Below are positions 19,719 through 27,981 of a DNA stretch of 64,000 nt, piece after piece. Both the position numbers and the translations under genes were made by a program. Below the pieces are notes generated by a model. That model worked only from the letters and a program-made list of their open reading frames with translations, made no database searches and had not been told where the DNA came from. Origin of the DNA: Thauera sp. K11. Lineage in GTDB: Bacteria; Pseudomonadota; Gammaproteobacteria; Burkholderiales; Rhodocyclaceae. The stretch is taken from NCBI RefSeq assembly GCF_002354895.1, contig NZ_CP023439.1:1054001-1118000 (forward strand), written 5' to 3'. How positions within the stretch are numbered: position 1 is the stretch's first letter; each line of letters opens with the position of its first letter.

Positions 19719-21322
19719 GGCGAGTCCTGGTGCAGGTCGAAGGAAACGCGGATCTCGGTGCCCTGGCCCGGCCGCGACGAAAGCGAGAAGCGTCCGCCGA
19801 CGAATTCGGCGCGCTCCCTCATCGTGATCAGGCCGAGGCCGGCGGAGGAGCCCGGCTCGGTCAGCATCGCCGGTTCGAAGCCGACGCCGTCGTCGGCGAT
19901 CAGCAGGTTCAGTTCGCTGCCGTCATGGGTGAGGCTGATGCGGATGGAACCGGCCGAGGCATGCTTGGCGCAGTTCGTCAGCGCCTCCTGCACGATGCGG
20001 AACAGCACCGACTGCAGGTCGGGCGACAGCGGTGCGACGAAGTCGTCGATGTCGAGCACCACCCCGATGCCGCTGCGCTGGCCGAACAGGTCGGCGTAGT
20101 CGTGCAGGGCCGGCAGCAGGCCGGCGTGGTCCAGCGTCGCCGGGCGCATCTCGGTCGAGATCTCGCGGATGCCGGTAGTGGTGTCGGCCAGCAGGCCCCG
20201 GATGTCGTCGAGCAGCGGTTCGACCTCGGCGAGCACTGCCGGCGGCAATGCGCTGGCGAGGTTGGAGAAGGTGAGCTGCAGCGCAGCCAGATTGGGGCTC
20301 GCGCGCTCGTGCAGTTCGCTCGCGAGCCCGCGCCGTTCGCGCTCCTGCACCATCACCAGCCGCCGCGACAGTTCGGCGACGTGGCCGAGCTGCTTGGTGC
20401 GCTCCAGTTCGAGCTGCTTGCGTTCGGTGATGTCCTGCACGGTGCCGAACAGCTTGCAGATGCGCCCCGAGGTATCGGGAATCGGCACGATCACGCTCAC
20501 ATGGTGGCGGACCTCGCCGGAAGGCAGGTGCACTTCCTGTTCGAGCGTGCATCGTTCGCCGGTGTCGATCGCGTGCCAGAAGGTGTCGCGGGTGAGTTCG
20601 AGCGAGTGGGGCGCGTAGTAGCACATGGCCTCGTTGAGGTCGGGCACGCCCAGCGATTCGGGCCGGTCGAACAGGCGGAAGACCTCGCGCGACCAGGTCA
20701 TGCACGCGGTGTCGCGGTCGAGTTCCCAGTTGCCGACGCCGCAAAGCGCCTGCGCTTCCTCCAGCCGCCGCTCGCTGGCGCGCAATGCCGCCTCGGCACT
20801 CTTGTATTCGGTGACGTCCTGCGCGATGCCGATGATCTTGACGATGCGGCCGTCCTCGTCGCGCTCGGCCTCGCCGTGCACCGTGAGCCAGCGGCGCTCG
20901 CCGTTGGGCTGGATCATCTCGGCATCCACCTGGAATGCCTCGCCGGTGGTGATGGAGCGTTCGATCGCCGCATCGAGCCTTGCCCAACTGTCCTCGGTGT
21001 GGAGGGTGGCGCGCTCGAATGGCGACGGCATGTTCTTGCCGGGCGGGAAGCCGAGGATATCGACGATCTCCTGCGACCACAGCATGCAGCCTTCGTCGAC
21101 CACGTATTCCCAGTGGCCCAGGCGCGCCAGCCGGTGCGCCTTGCTCAGCAGGCGCGCCTTCAGCCACAGCTTTTCCTTCAGCCGGATGCATTCGGAGACG
21201 TCCAGCGTCGCCAGATCGGCGGGGTCGCAGATGTTGGACAGATGGAGGAATTTCCAGCCATCCAGCTTGACCATGTCGGCCGTGCCGGCGGGCTGTTGCG
21301 CGGACGGGTCATCGTTGTTCAT
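19715..21322 (-). CDS. PAS-domain sensor histidine kinase (HisKA_3/NarX-DegS type)
   Basis: About 535 residues with no clear membrane segments, so probably cytoplasmic. Two PAS/PAC units (about 60-180 and 185-310) carry typical endings VKIIGIAQDVTEY and CKLFGTVQDITERK. They are followed by a HisKA_3 helix with the phosphoacceptor in ERERRGLASELHERASPN and an HATPase_c domain (VQEALTNCAKHA; LLIADDGVGF; GLGLITMRERAEFVGG). The common D-x-x-G after the histidine is replaced by E-x-x-S-P-N. The ATG at NNDDPSAQQ was chosen; a longer start is open upstream and no strong ribosome-binding site decides the question. It overlaps the response-regulator start. Confidence 0.85.
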   Translation of the reverse strand: MNNDDPSAQQPAGTADMVKLDGWKFLHLSNICDPADLATLDVSECIRLKEKLWLKARLLSKAHRLARLGHWEYVVDEGCMLWSQEIVDILGFPPGKNMPSPFERATLHTEDSWARLDAAIERSITTGEAFQVDAEMIQPNGERRWLTVHGEAERDEDGRIVKIIGIAQDVTEYKSAEAALRASERRLEEAQALCGVGNWELDRDTACMTWSREVFRLFDRPESLGVPDLNEAMCYYAPHSLELTRDTFWHAIDTGERCTLEQEVHLPSGEVRHHVSVIVPIPDTSGRICKLFGTVQDITERKQLELERTKQLGHVAELSRRLVMVQERERRGLASELHERASPNLAALQLTFSNLASALPPAVLAEVEPLLDDIRGLLADTTTGIREISTEMRPATLDHAGLLPALHDYADLFGQRSGIGVVLDIDDFVAPLSPDLQSVLFRIVQEALTNCAKHASAGSIRISLTHDGSELNLLIADDGVGFEPAMLTEPGSSAGLGLITMRERAEFVGGRFSLSSRPGQGTEIRVSFDLHQDSP

Positions 21323-21556
21323 GTCAGTCTCGTTGCTCGCACTCTCGCGCTGGCGGTGATCCGCAACCGCCGCCCGGTCGGGACGTTTCCGCCCGTCTGC
21401 TTGCCGCATGTCCATCCTTCCCCGCGCGGCGGACGCCATGCTCACTTCATTCTAGACCAGATGCGGAGGTTTCCCGGCCGGGCGAGGCGGTGCGGCAGGG
21501 CGATCGCACAAGTGCCCTGAATCCGGTCCGGCACCGCGCGACGCCCGCACGTCGCG

Positions 21557-23470
21557 TCAGTCCTCACCACGCACCGCGGCAGCCGGACGCAGCAGATAGC
21601 GCGCGGGATCGACCGCATCGACGAGATCCCGCTCCAGCGGCAGGGGCTCGCCCTCGAGATGCGAGGCGAGCAGTTCCGCCATCAACGCCGCCCACACCAG
21701 GCCGCGCGCGCCGTAGCCGGATACCGCGTACAGCCCCGGGTGGCGCGCGACGGCGTCGAGCGGCGTGCCGTGGGCCGGCCGGGCCGGCAGCGGCACGCCG
21801 CCGACCATCGGCAGGCGGTCGGGCGAGGCTGGACGGAAGCCGACGCGCCCGTGCATCCCGAACGCGGGCAGGGTGGCGACATAGCCGGGCAGCATGGCTT
21901 CCAGCTTTGCGAGGTTGCCGGCATGGTCGGCTTCGCGCAGCGCGGGCTCGTCGTCGTCCACGTCGAAACTCGCGCCGGCGCAGCGCATCCCATCCACTTC
22001 CGGGCTGACGTAGCCGCCGCGGCACACCACCACCTTCGGCGCGCTGCCGCCCGCGGCCGGCAGCAGCGAGACCTGGCCGCGCGCGCTCGCCACCGGCAGG
22101 GCGGCGGCCTCGGCGAAGCCGCGGATCGCGCTGCCGGCGGCGAGGATGGCCACCGGCGCGGCGGCGATCGCCGCGCCATCGTCGCCGATGGCCTGCCACT
22201 CGCCGCCGGTGTGGCGCAGGCGGGCGACGCGGTGGCCGAAAAGGCTGCGGATGCGCCCGGGGTGCGCCGCCACGTTGGCCGCGCACAGGCTGGGCGGTTG
22301 CACCCAGCCGCTATCGCCGAACCACCAGCCGCCCAGCGGCAGCGGCCAGCCGGCAAGGGCCGAGGCCGCGGCCGCATCGACGAAGCGCAGGTGCGAAGGC
22401 GGTTGCGCCAGCCGTTCGGCCACCGCCTGCATCTTGGCCTGCTGGACTTCGTCGCGCGCCAGGTGCAGCACGCCGCAGGCTTCGGCGCGCACCGGCAGGC
22501 CGAGGCGCGCGAGCCGGGCGATGTGCCGCCAGCCGTACAGCGTGCCGGCGCGCGTCAGGCGGCCCATGCGGTTGTCGTCCAGGCTGGGCAGCGGGCGCAG
22601 CACGCCGGCGTGGTTGCCGGACGCGCCCTGGCCGGGTGCGTCGGCGGCATCGACGACATCCACCGTCCAGCCGCGTGCCGCCAGCCGCTCGGCCACCGAA
22701 CTGCCGGCGATGCCGGCGCCGAGCACGAGCGCATGCCGCGGCTGCTCCGCCGGCGCGGCCGGCTCGCCGGCGGCGTCCTCGCGTGAGCCCTGCAGCATCT
22801 CGCGCTTGCCGCCGAATCCGGGGGTCTTGCGCACCGCGAAGCCGGCGCGGCGCAGTCCCTCGCGCACCTCGCCCGCCACCGACCAGGTGGCCAGCGTCGC
22901 GCCCGGGGCACTGCGGCGGGCCAGCAGATGGAACACGCGCGCCGACCACAGGTCCGGATTCTTCGCCGGCGAAAAGCCGTCGAGATAGAGCGCATCGGCT
23001 TTCGCGTCGAGCTGGGCGAGGCCGTCGCGCGCATCGCCGAAGTACAGCGTGAGCGTCACCCGCCCGTCGTCCAGGTGCAGGCGATGCATGCCCGGCACCG
23101 GCACCGGCCAGGCCGCGCGCAGCTCCGCGGCCGGCGCCGTGAATTCCGGCCAGCGCGCGTGCAGCCGGGCGAGGTCGTCGACGGTGAGGGGATGCAGTTC
23201 GAAGGATACGAAGTGCAGCCTGTCGCAGCGCCGGGGATCGCGGCGCCAGGCGTCCCAGGTGGCGAGAAAGTTCAGCCCGAGGCCGAAGCCGGTCTCCAGC
23301 ACCACGAAGCGCCTGCGTCCGGCCCAGCGCAGGGGCAGGCCGTTGCCGCGCAGGAAGACGTGGCGGGCCTGGCCGAGTCCGCCGTCGCTGGAGTGATAGA
23401 CGTCGTCGAAGGTGCTGGAGTAGGGCGTGCCGTCGGGGGCGTAGGAGAGGCGTGCCGGGGTGATGGGCAT
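21557..23470 (-). CDS. mnmC: Bifunctional tRNA mnm5s2U34 biosynthesis protein MnmC
   Basis: A 637-residue fusion that finishes the wobble modification mnm5s2U in certain tRNAs. The N-terminal half is a SAM-dependent methyltransferase (VLETGFGLGLNFLATWDAW near residue 55; YLDGFSPAKNPDLWS near 180). The C-terminal half is an FAD-dependent oxidoreductase with the dinucleotide motif VLGAGIAGSSVAERLAARGW at about 250 and the ending GYGARGLVWAALMAELLAS. The length and domain order match E. coli MnmC. It starts 22 bases after the DUF808 gene's stop on the same strand, so the two may be co-transcribed. Confidence 0.95.
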   Translation of the reverse strand: MPITPARLSYAPDGTPYSSTFDDVYHSSDGGLGQARHVFLRGNGLPLRWAGRRRFVVLETGFGLGLNFLATWDAWRRDPRRCDRLHFVSFELHPLTVDDLARLHARWPEFTAPAAELRAAWPVPVPGMHRLHLDDGRVTLTLYFGDARDGLAQLDAKADALYLDGFSPAKNPDLWSARVFHLLARRSAPGATLATWSVAGEVREGLRRAGFAVRKTPGFGGKREMLQGSREDAAGEPAAPAEQPRHALVLGAGIAGSSVAERLAARGWTVDVVDAADAPGQGASGNHAGVLRPLPSLDDNRMGRLTRAGTLYGWRHIARLARLGLPVRAEACGVLHLARDEVQQAKMQAVAERLAQPPSHLRFVDAAAASALAGWPLPLGGWWFGDSGWVQPPSLCAANVAAHPGRIRSLFGHRVARLRHTGGEWQAIGDDGAAIAAAPVAILAAGSAIRGFAEAAALPVASARGQVSLLPAAGGSAPKVVVCRGGYVSPEVDGMRCAGASFDVDDDEPALREADHAGNLAKLEAMLPGYVATLPAFGMHGRVGFRPASPDRLPMVGGVPLPARPAHGTPLDAVARHPGLYAVSGYGARGLVWAALMAELLASHLEGEPLPLERDLVDAVDPARYLLRPAAAVRGED

Positions 23471-23492
23471 GGCGGTCGGGCTCGGGACGTGC

Positions 23493-24446
23493 TCAGTGCG
23501 TGGCGGTCCCGGCAGGCAGCAGGCGGCGGACGAGGCTCACCGCGGCGAGGATCACCGCGCCGGCGGCGATGCCGATGCCGCCGTTGAGCAGGGCGGGGGT
23601 GAGCGCCTCGGCGACCGCGCCCACGGCGGGCAGCGCGCCGGCATCGTGGGCCACGCCCTCGATCCAGTGGTGGACCACGCCCACGCCGTGGGTCAGGATG
23701 CCGCCGCCGACGAGGAACATCGCCGCCGTGCCGGCCACCGACAGCGCCTTCATCAGCCATGGCGCCGCGGCCAGGATGCCGCGGCCGAGCCCGCGCTGGA
23801 AGGCCGCCCAGGCGCCGCCCCGGGCGCGGCTCAGGTGCAGGCCGGCGTCGTCGAGCTTGACGATGCCGGCGACCAGGCCATACACGCCGGCGGTCATGAC
23901 GATCGCGATGCCGGTCAGCACCGCGACCTGGGTCGGGAAGGGGCTGGCCGCGACGGTGCCGAGCGTGATGGCGATGATCTCCGCCGACAGGATGAAGTCG
24001 GTGCGCACCGCGCCGTCGATCTTGTCCTTTTCCGCCGCCACCAGGTCGACGGCCGGGTCGGCCACCGCCTCGACGAGGCGGGCGTGCCGTGCGTCGTCCT
24101 CGGCCTTGCCGTGCAGGAAGCGGTGCGCGAGCTTCTCGAAGCCCTCGTAGCACAGGAAGGCGCCGCCCAGCATCAGCAGCGGGACCACCGCCCAGGGGGC
24201 GAAGGCGCTGATCAGCAGCGCGGCCGGCACCAGGATGGCCTTGTTGCGCAGCGAGCCCTTGGCGACGGCCCACACCACCGGCAGTTCGCGCTCCGCCCTC
24301 ACGCCGGTGACCTGCTGGGCGTTCAGCGCGAGATCGTCGCCGAGCACGCCGGCTGTCTTCTTGGTGGCGACCTTGGTGAGGGTGGCGACGTCGTCGAGGA
24401 TGCTGGCGATGTCGTCGACGAGGGCGAGCAGGCTGGCTCCGGCCAT
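23493..24446 (-). CDS. DUF808 (YedI-like) inner membrane protein
   Basis: A 317-residue protein of the DUF808 family, beginning MAGASLLALVDDIASILDD and continuing DVATLTKVATKKTAGVLGDD, the family's hallmark start. Several hydrophobic segments follow (about 75-100, 170-215, 230-255, 285-305), so it is an integral inner-membrane protein. The E. coli homologue is YedI; function is not established. It lies just upstream of mnmC and about 50 bases after the M1 peptidase stop, all on the minus strand. Confidence 0.9.
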   Translation of the reverse strand: MAGASLLALVDDIASILDDVATLTKVATKKTAGVLGDDLALNAQQVTGVRAERELPVVWAVAKGSLRNKAILVPAALLISAFAPWAVVPLLMLGGAFLCYEGFEKLAHRFLHGKAEDDARHARLVEAVADPAVDLVAAEKDKIDGAVRTDFILSAEIIAITLGTVAASPFPTQVAVLTGIAIVMTAGVYGLVAGIVKLDDAGLHLSRARGGAWAAFQRGLGRGILAAAPWLMKALSVAGTAAMFLVGGGILTHGVGVVHHWIEGVAHDAGALPAVGAVAEALTPALLNGGIGIAAGAVILAAVSLVRRLLPAGTATH

Positions 24447-24495
24447 GCGGAATTCCTTGTTGCGGTTGGGCGCCGATGCCGGCGCGGGCGCTATG

Positions 24496-26604
24496 TTAGC
24501 GCGTCGGCGTGGCGCCCGCCTCTACCCGGACCAGCGGCCCCGGCGCCGGCCAGACGCCCCGCGCGATCGCGCGGCGGCCGTCGAACACCAGCCAGCTCTG
24601 CGCGCCGTAATGGGGCAGCGGGCGGGCCAGCGCGCGCAGGGCGTCGGCGCCGTCTGCGGAGACCACCGCGAGCGGCGGGCCGGCGCCGCCGGCCTCCGTC
24701 CACACCTGGGCGCTGCCGCGGCCGGCGACCTCGGCGGGGCGCGGCGGGGCGCCGAGGCGGGCGAGGGCGGCATCCACCTCGGCCGGGCGGCCGACGACGA
24801 GCACGGGCCCGCCGTCCTTGCCGGCGTCGTCGATGGCGATGGGCAAGGCGGCGTTTTCATGCAGGCGCTGCGCCAGCTCGGTGCCGGCGGCGCGCAGGTC
24901 GGGCGCGTCCGACAGCAGCAGGAGCCGCGGCGCCGGGGCGACGATCCACTGCCGCAGGATGGGCGGCAGTTGCGTCCCGTCGAGCATGCGCCACACGCGC
25001 AGTTCGGGGTCCAGGCGCACTCCCGACGGGCGCGCGGCGGCGTCCAGCACGATGCGGGTACGGGCGCCGGCGGCGTCCACCCAGCGCATCTCGCTGCGGT
25101 CGGCATGGACGATCTCCACCGGCAGGCGCAGGGCATAGGCCGGCATCGCCTGTTCGATGTCCAGCGTCAGGCGCGCCGGCTCATGGGAGTCGATGGCGGC
25201 ACGGGCGATGCGCACCTGCGGCCCGCCCGGCCGTTGCAGCCATTGCGCGAAGAAAGCCTGCAGCGAGCGCCCCGCAGCCTGCTCGAAGGCTTCCTGCAAG
25301 GCATGCCAGTCGGCGGTGCGAAAGCGCTGCGCCTGCCAGAACCCGGCGATGCCGCGGTCGAAGGCGGCCGGGCCGATGGCGTCGCGCAGCATCACGAACA
25401 GCATCGCGGCCTTGCCGTAGCCGATCGCCGCCCCGGCGCCGTGGGTGCGCGAGCGGAAGTCCTCCAGCGTCGGCTGCCCGTCCGCCGGCAGCGCGGCGAA
25501 GTCGCGCAGCCAGCCCAGGCGCATTTCGCGCGCGGCGGCCGGGGACTCGTCTTCCTTGTAGGCGTAGTCGGCCATGAAGGTGGTGAGCCCCTCGGACCAG
25601 TTGCCGCGCGCGTAGTCCACGAACACGCCGTTGCCCCACCAGTTGTGCAGCACCTCGTGGCCGAGCGAGGTGGCGCGGATGAAGGGCAGCCTGAGCACGT
25701 CGGCGCCGAGGTAGGTCAGGGTGGGCATGCCGAAGCCGGTGGGCAGCGGGCTGGCGACGACCGAGAAGCCGGAATAGGGATACGGGCCGATCAGCCGCGA
25801 GTAGCGCTCGATGTAGCGCGCGCTGTCGGCGAGATAGCCTTCGGCCAGACCGGCGGTGGCGTCGAGATCGGCCGGGAAGTAGGTGCGCAGCCGGATCGGC
25901 TCGCCGCCGGCGCGCGGCATCATGTGTTCCCGTACCCGCCACGGGCCGGCCATCAGGTCGATGCGGTCGGCCGGATGGGGAAACCCGAAGCTCGCGCGAT
26001 AGCGTCCGCTCTCGTCGCCGGGCTGCGTCTCGCTCTCGAGGTGTCCGGGCACCACCGCACGCTGTCCGGCGGGGACCGACACCCGCACGCGGTAGGCGAA
26101 GCGCCCGGCGGGCCGGGGATACCAGCCGCTGCCCGCGGGCAGGAAGCTGCCGGCCGGGGCGCTCATCGGCGGCAGCGCCTGCAGCACGTCGCGGTGGTCG
26201 GAGCCGGCCGCGAGCGGCGGCAGCGTGCCTCCATAGGCGAGGCGCAGCGTTGCGCCGCCCGCGTGGGAGATGCGCCAGCGCTGCAGGCCGCCGCTGTGGC
26301 CGGCTGCCGCGAAGCGGACGGGCCGGCCCGCCGCGGACGCCGACGAGATGGCGAGCGAGGGATGCAGCAGGAACTCGAAGCCGCCGGCGGCGCCGGTACC
26401 GGGCCTGCCCGGGGCCGCCACCGCGTGCGGCCGGACTTCGGCGACGACGTCCAGCCTGCGCGTCTGCGGGTCGAGTTCCACGTCGAGTTGCAGCGGCGGT
26501 TCCGCGGCCTGCGCGTGCGCCGGCGGGCCGGCCGCGAGCAGGGACAGGCAGATGCCCGCGGCCCAGGCGGCGCGGCGGGCGGCCCGGCATGGCGGCGTGC
26601 GCAT
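24496..26604 (-). CDS. M1-family metallopeptidase, secreted
   Basis: A 702-residue zinc peptidase with a signal peptide (LSLLAAGPPAHAQA). The catalytic site is HEVLHNWWGNG near residue 310, with the third zinc ligand 18 residues on in NWSEG, giving the HExxH-x18-E pattern of gluzincin aminopeptidases. The GAMEN-type exopeptidase motif is replaced by a PTGFGMPTLTY region. The last 200 residues are unusual for M1 enzymes and contain alpha/beta-like sequence (APRLLLLSDAPDLRAAG). It shares one base with the preceding ChaN-PDZ gene (TGATG), so the two are translationally coupled. Probably periplasmic; substrate unknown. Confidence 0.88.
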   Translation of the reverse strand: MRTPPCRAARRAAWAAGICLSLLAAGPPAHAQAAEPPLQLDVELDPQTRRLDVVAEVRPHAVAAPGRPGTGAAGGFEFLLHPSLAISSASAAGRPVRFAAAGHSGGLQRWRISHAGGATLRLAYGGTLPPLAAGSDHRDVLQALPPMSAPAGSFLPAGSGWYPRPAGRFAYRVRVSVPAGQRAVVPGHLESETQPGDESGRYRASFGFPHPADRIDLMAGPWRVREHMMPRAGGEPIRLRTYFPADLDATAGLAEGYLADSARYIERYSRLIGPYPYSGFSVVASPLPTGFGMPTLTYLGADVLRLPFIRATSLGHEVLHNWWGNGVFVDYARGNWSEGLTTFMADYAYKEDESPAAAREMRLGWLRDFAALPADGQPTLEDFRSRTHGAGAAIGYGKAAMLFVMLRDAIGPAAFDRGIAGFWQAQRFRTADWHALQEAFEQAAGRSLQAFFAQWLQRPGGPQVRIARAAIDSHEPARLTLDIEQAMPAYALRLPVEIVHADRSEMRWVDAAGARTRIVLDAAARPSGVRLDPELRVWRMLDGTQLPPILRQWIVAPAPRLLLLSDAPDLRAAGTELAQRLHENAALPIAIDDAGKDGGPVLVVGRPAEVDAALARLGAPPRPAEVAGRGSAQVWTEAGGAGPPLAVVSADGADALRALARPLPHYGAQSWLVFDGRRAIARGVWPAPGPLVRVEAGATPTR

Positions 26605-27824
26605 CAGCCGCGGGCCGGAAAGCGCACGACGAGTTCCAGGGATTCGCCGTTCCGCCTGATCCGCAGCGGCAGCCAGGTGCCGGCCGGCTGGTTCCGGATC
26701 GCCGCGACGACGGACGCGACCTGGCTCACCGGCGAACCCGCAAGCTCGACGATGAGATCGCCGGCGCGAAATCCGCTCCGTTCGGCCAGGCTGCCCGGGG
26801 ACACTTCCGCCACATGCACGCCGCCTTCGCCTTCGCCGAGGCTGACGCCCAGGCGCGGCGGCGCGGAGGGCACCACGGCCTGGGGCGGAACGGCGAACAC
26901 CGCGTCGGCGAGGCCGGGGCGGATGTCGTCGCAGGGCGTCTCGACGGCCACCGGCAGCAGGGTCGCGATGCGCGTCACGCCGAGGTCGCGCAACTGGTGT
27001 GCGACACCGAGTCCGTGGTGCAGATGGCCGCTGCCGATGATGCCGACGACGAGCGGACGCGATCCGCCGCCGGCGGCGAGGCGGCGCGCCAGCGCCTCGG
27101 CCATTGCGCGGTCCCAGGTCGTCTGGGCATCGACGAAATTGCGGAAGGCGGGGTCGGCCGCGGCGGCCCGCGCGTCGTCCGTGCCGCGCATGCGGGCGTG
27201 CTCGCGATGCGACTGCAGCAACTGGTCGACGTACGACGGCAGCGGAGTGGCGGGCCGGGAGACGCCCTCGCGCTCGGCGTCCGCGACGGCATCGCCGCCC
27301 TTGCTGGCGATCGTGCGGATCAGCTTGCGTTCGACGTTGAGGGCCACCATCGGGATGCGGTTCAGGCGCGCGAACTCGAACAGCGGCAGGTAAAGCTCGG
27401 CCGGCATGCCCCAGACCTTGTTCCATTCGACCCGGTCGAGGAATTCCGCGGTGCCCAGATCGCCGGCGACCCAGCGGTCCAGCACCGGCTGCACGCGGCG
27501 CGGGAAAGCCTCGAAGCCGATCACCATGCCCGGCCGCATGGCGTTCAGCGCCGCCACCGTCTGCAACTGCCAGCGGTGGTCGTCCGCCTTGTCGTGCTGT
27601 TCCCCCAGCAGGATCACGTCCCTGTCCGCCAGTGCGGGCAGCACGTCCTGCGCGGTGGCGATGCGCGGCGCCTCGCCGCCCAGCCGCGTCCAGGCGCCGG
27701 CCTTCAGGCAGGAGGACGCGGCAGGCGCGGGGTCGTCGGCGGCGATGGCGGGCTGCGCCGCGTGCAGGGCCAGGGTCGCGGCCAGGGCGGCAAGCAGCCC
27801 GGCGGGGGAAGATTCGATGTTCAC
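26604..27824 (-). CDS. ChaN-like protein with C-terminal PDZ domain
   Basis: A 406-residue exported protein (signal peptide through AAQPAIAADD). Residues about 55-290 match the ChaN/haem-binding uptake family (VILLGEQHDKADDHRWQL; MVIGFEAFPRRVQPVLD; IGSGHLHHGLG), whose fold resembles Tiki/TraB proteins. Residues about 305-400 form a PDZ domain (PPRLGVSLGEGEGG; LAERSGFRAGDLIVEL). Campylobacter ChaN is a haem-binding lipoprotein; no lipobox is seen here. The GTG start is supported by AGGAGAG 7 bases before it, and longer readings lack this. It is the first gene of a pair with the M1 peptidase, which suggests that the two act on the same periplasmic substrate. Confidence 0.85.
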   Translation of the reverse strand: MNIESSPAGLLAALAATLALHAAQPAIAADDPAPAASSCLKAGAWTRLGGEAPRIATAQDVLPALADRDVILLGEQHDKADDHRWQLQTVAALNAMRPGMVIGFEAFPRRVQPVLDRWVAGDLGTAEFLDRVEWNKVWGMPAELYLPLFEFARLNRIPMVALNVERKLIRTIASKGGDAVADAEREGVSRPATPLPSYVDQLLQSHREHARMRGTDDARAAAADPAFRNFVDAQTTWDRAMAEALARRLAAGGGSRPLVVGIIGSGHLHHGLGVAHQLRDLGVTRIATLLPVAVETPCDDIRPGLADAVFAVPPQAVVPSAPPRLGVSLGEGEGGVHVAEVSPGSLAERSGFRAGDLIVELAGSPVSQVASVVAAIRNQPAGTWLPLRIRRNGESLELVVRFPARG

Positions 27825-27981
27825 TCGGATACTCTCCTGTCGCTGCGCGACGAAGGGCCGGCCTCGCATGGCCGGCCCGTTCCGCAGGTGCGAAGCGGCG
27901 CTCCGCGAAAACCCTGTTCCACCCTCCGCATGGGAGAACTGCCTTTCTCCGGACGGCCGGGCCGGATGGCGCGGCGGGAAT

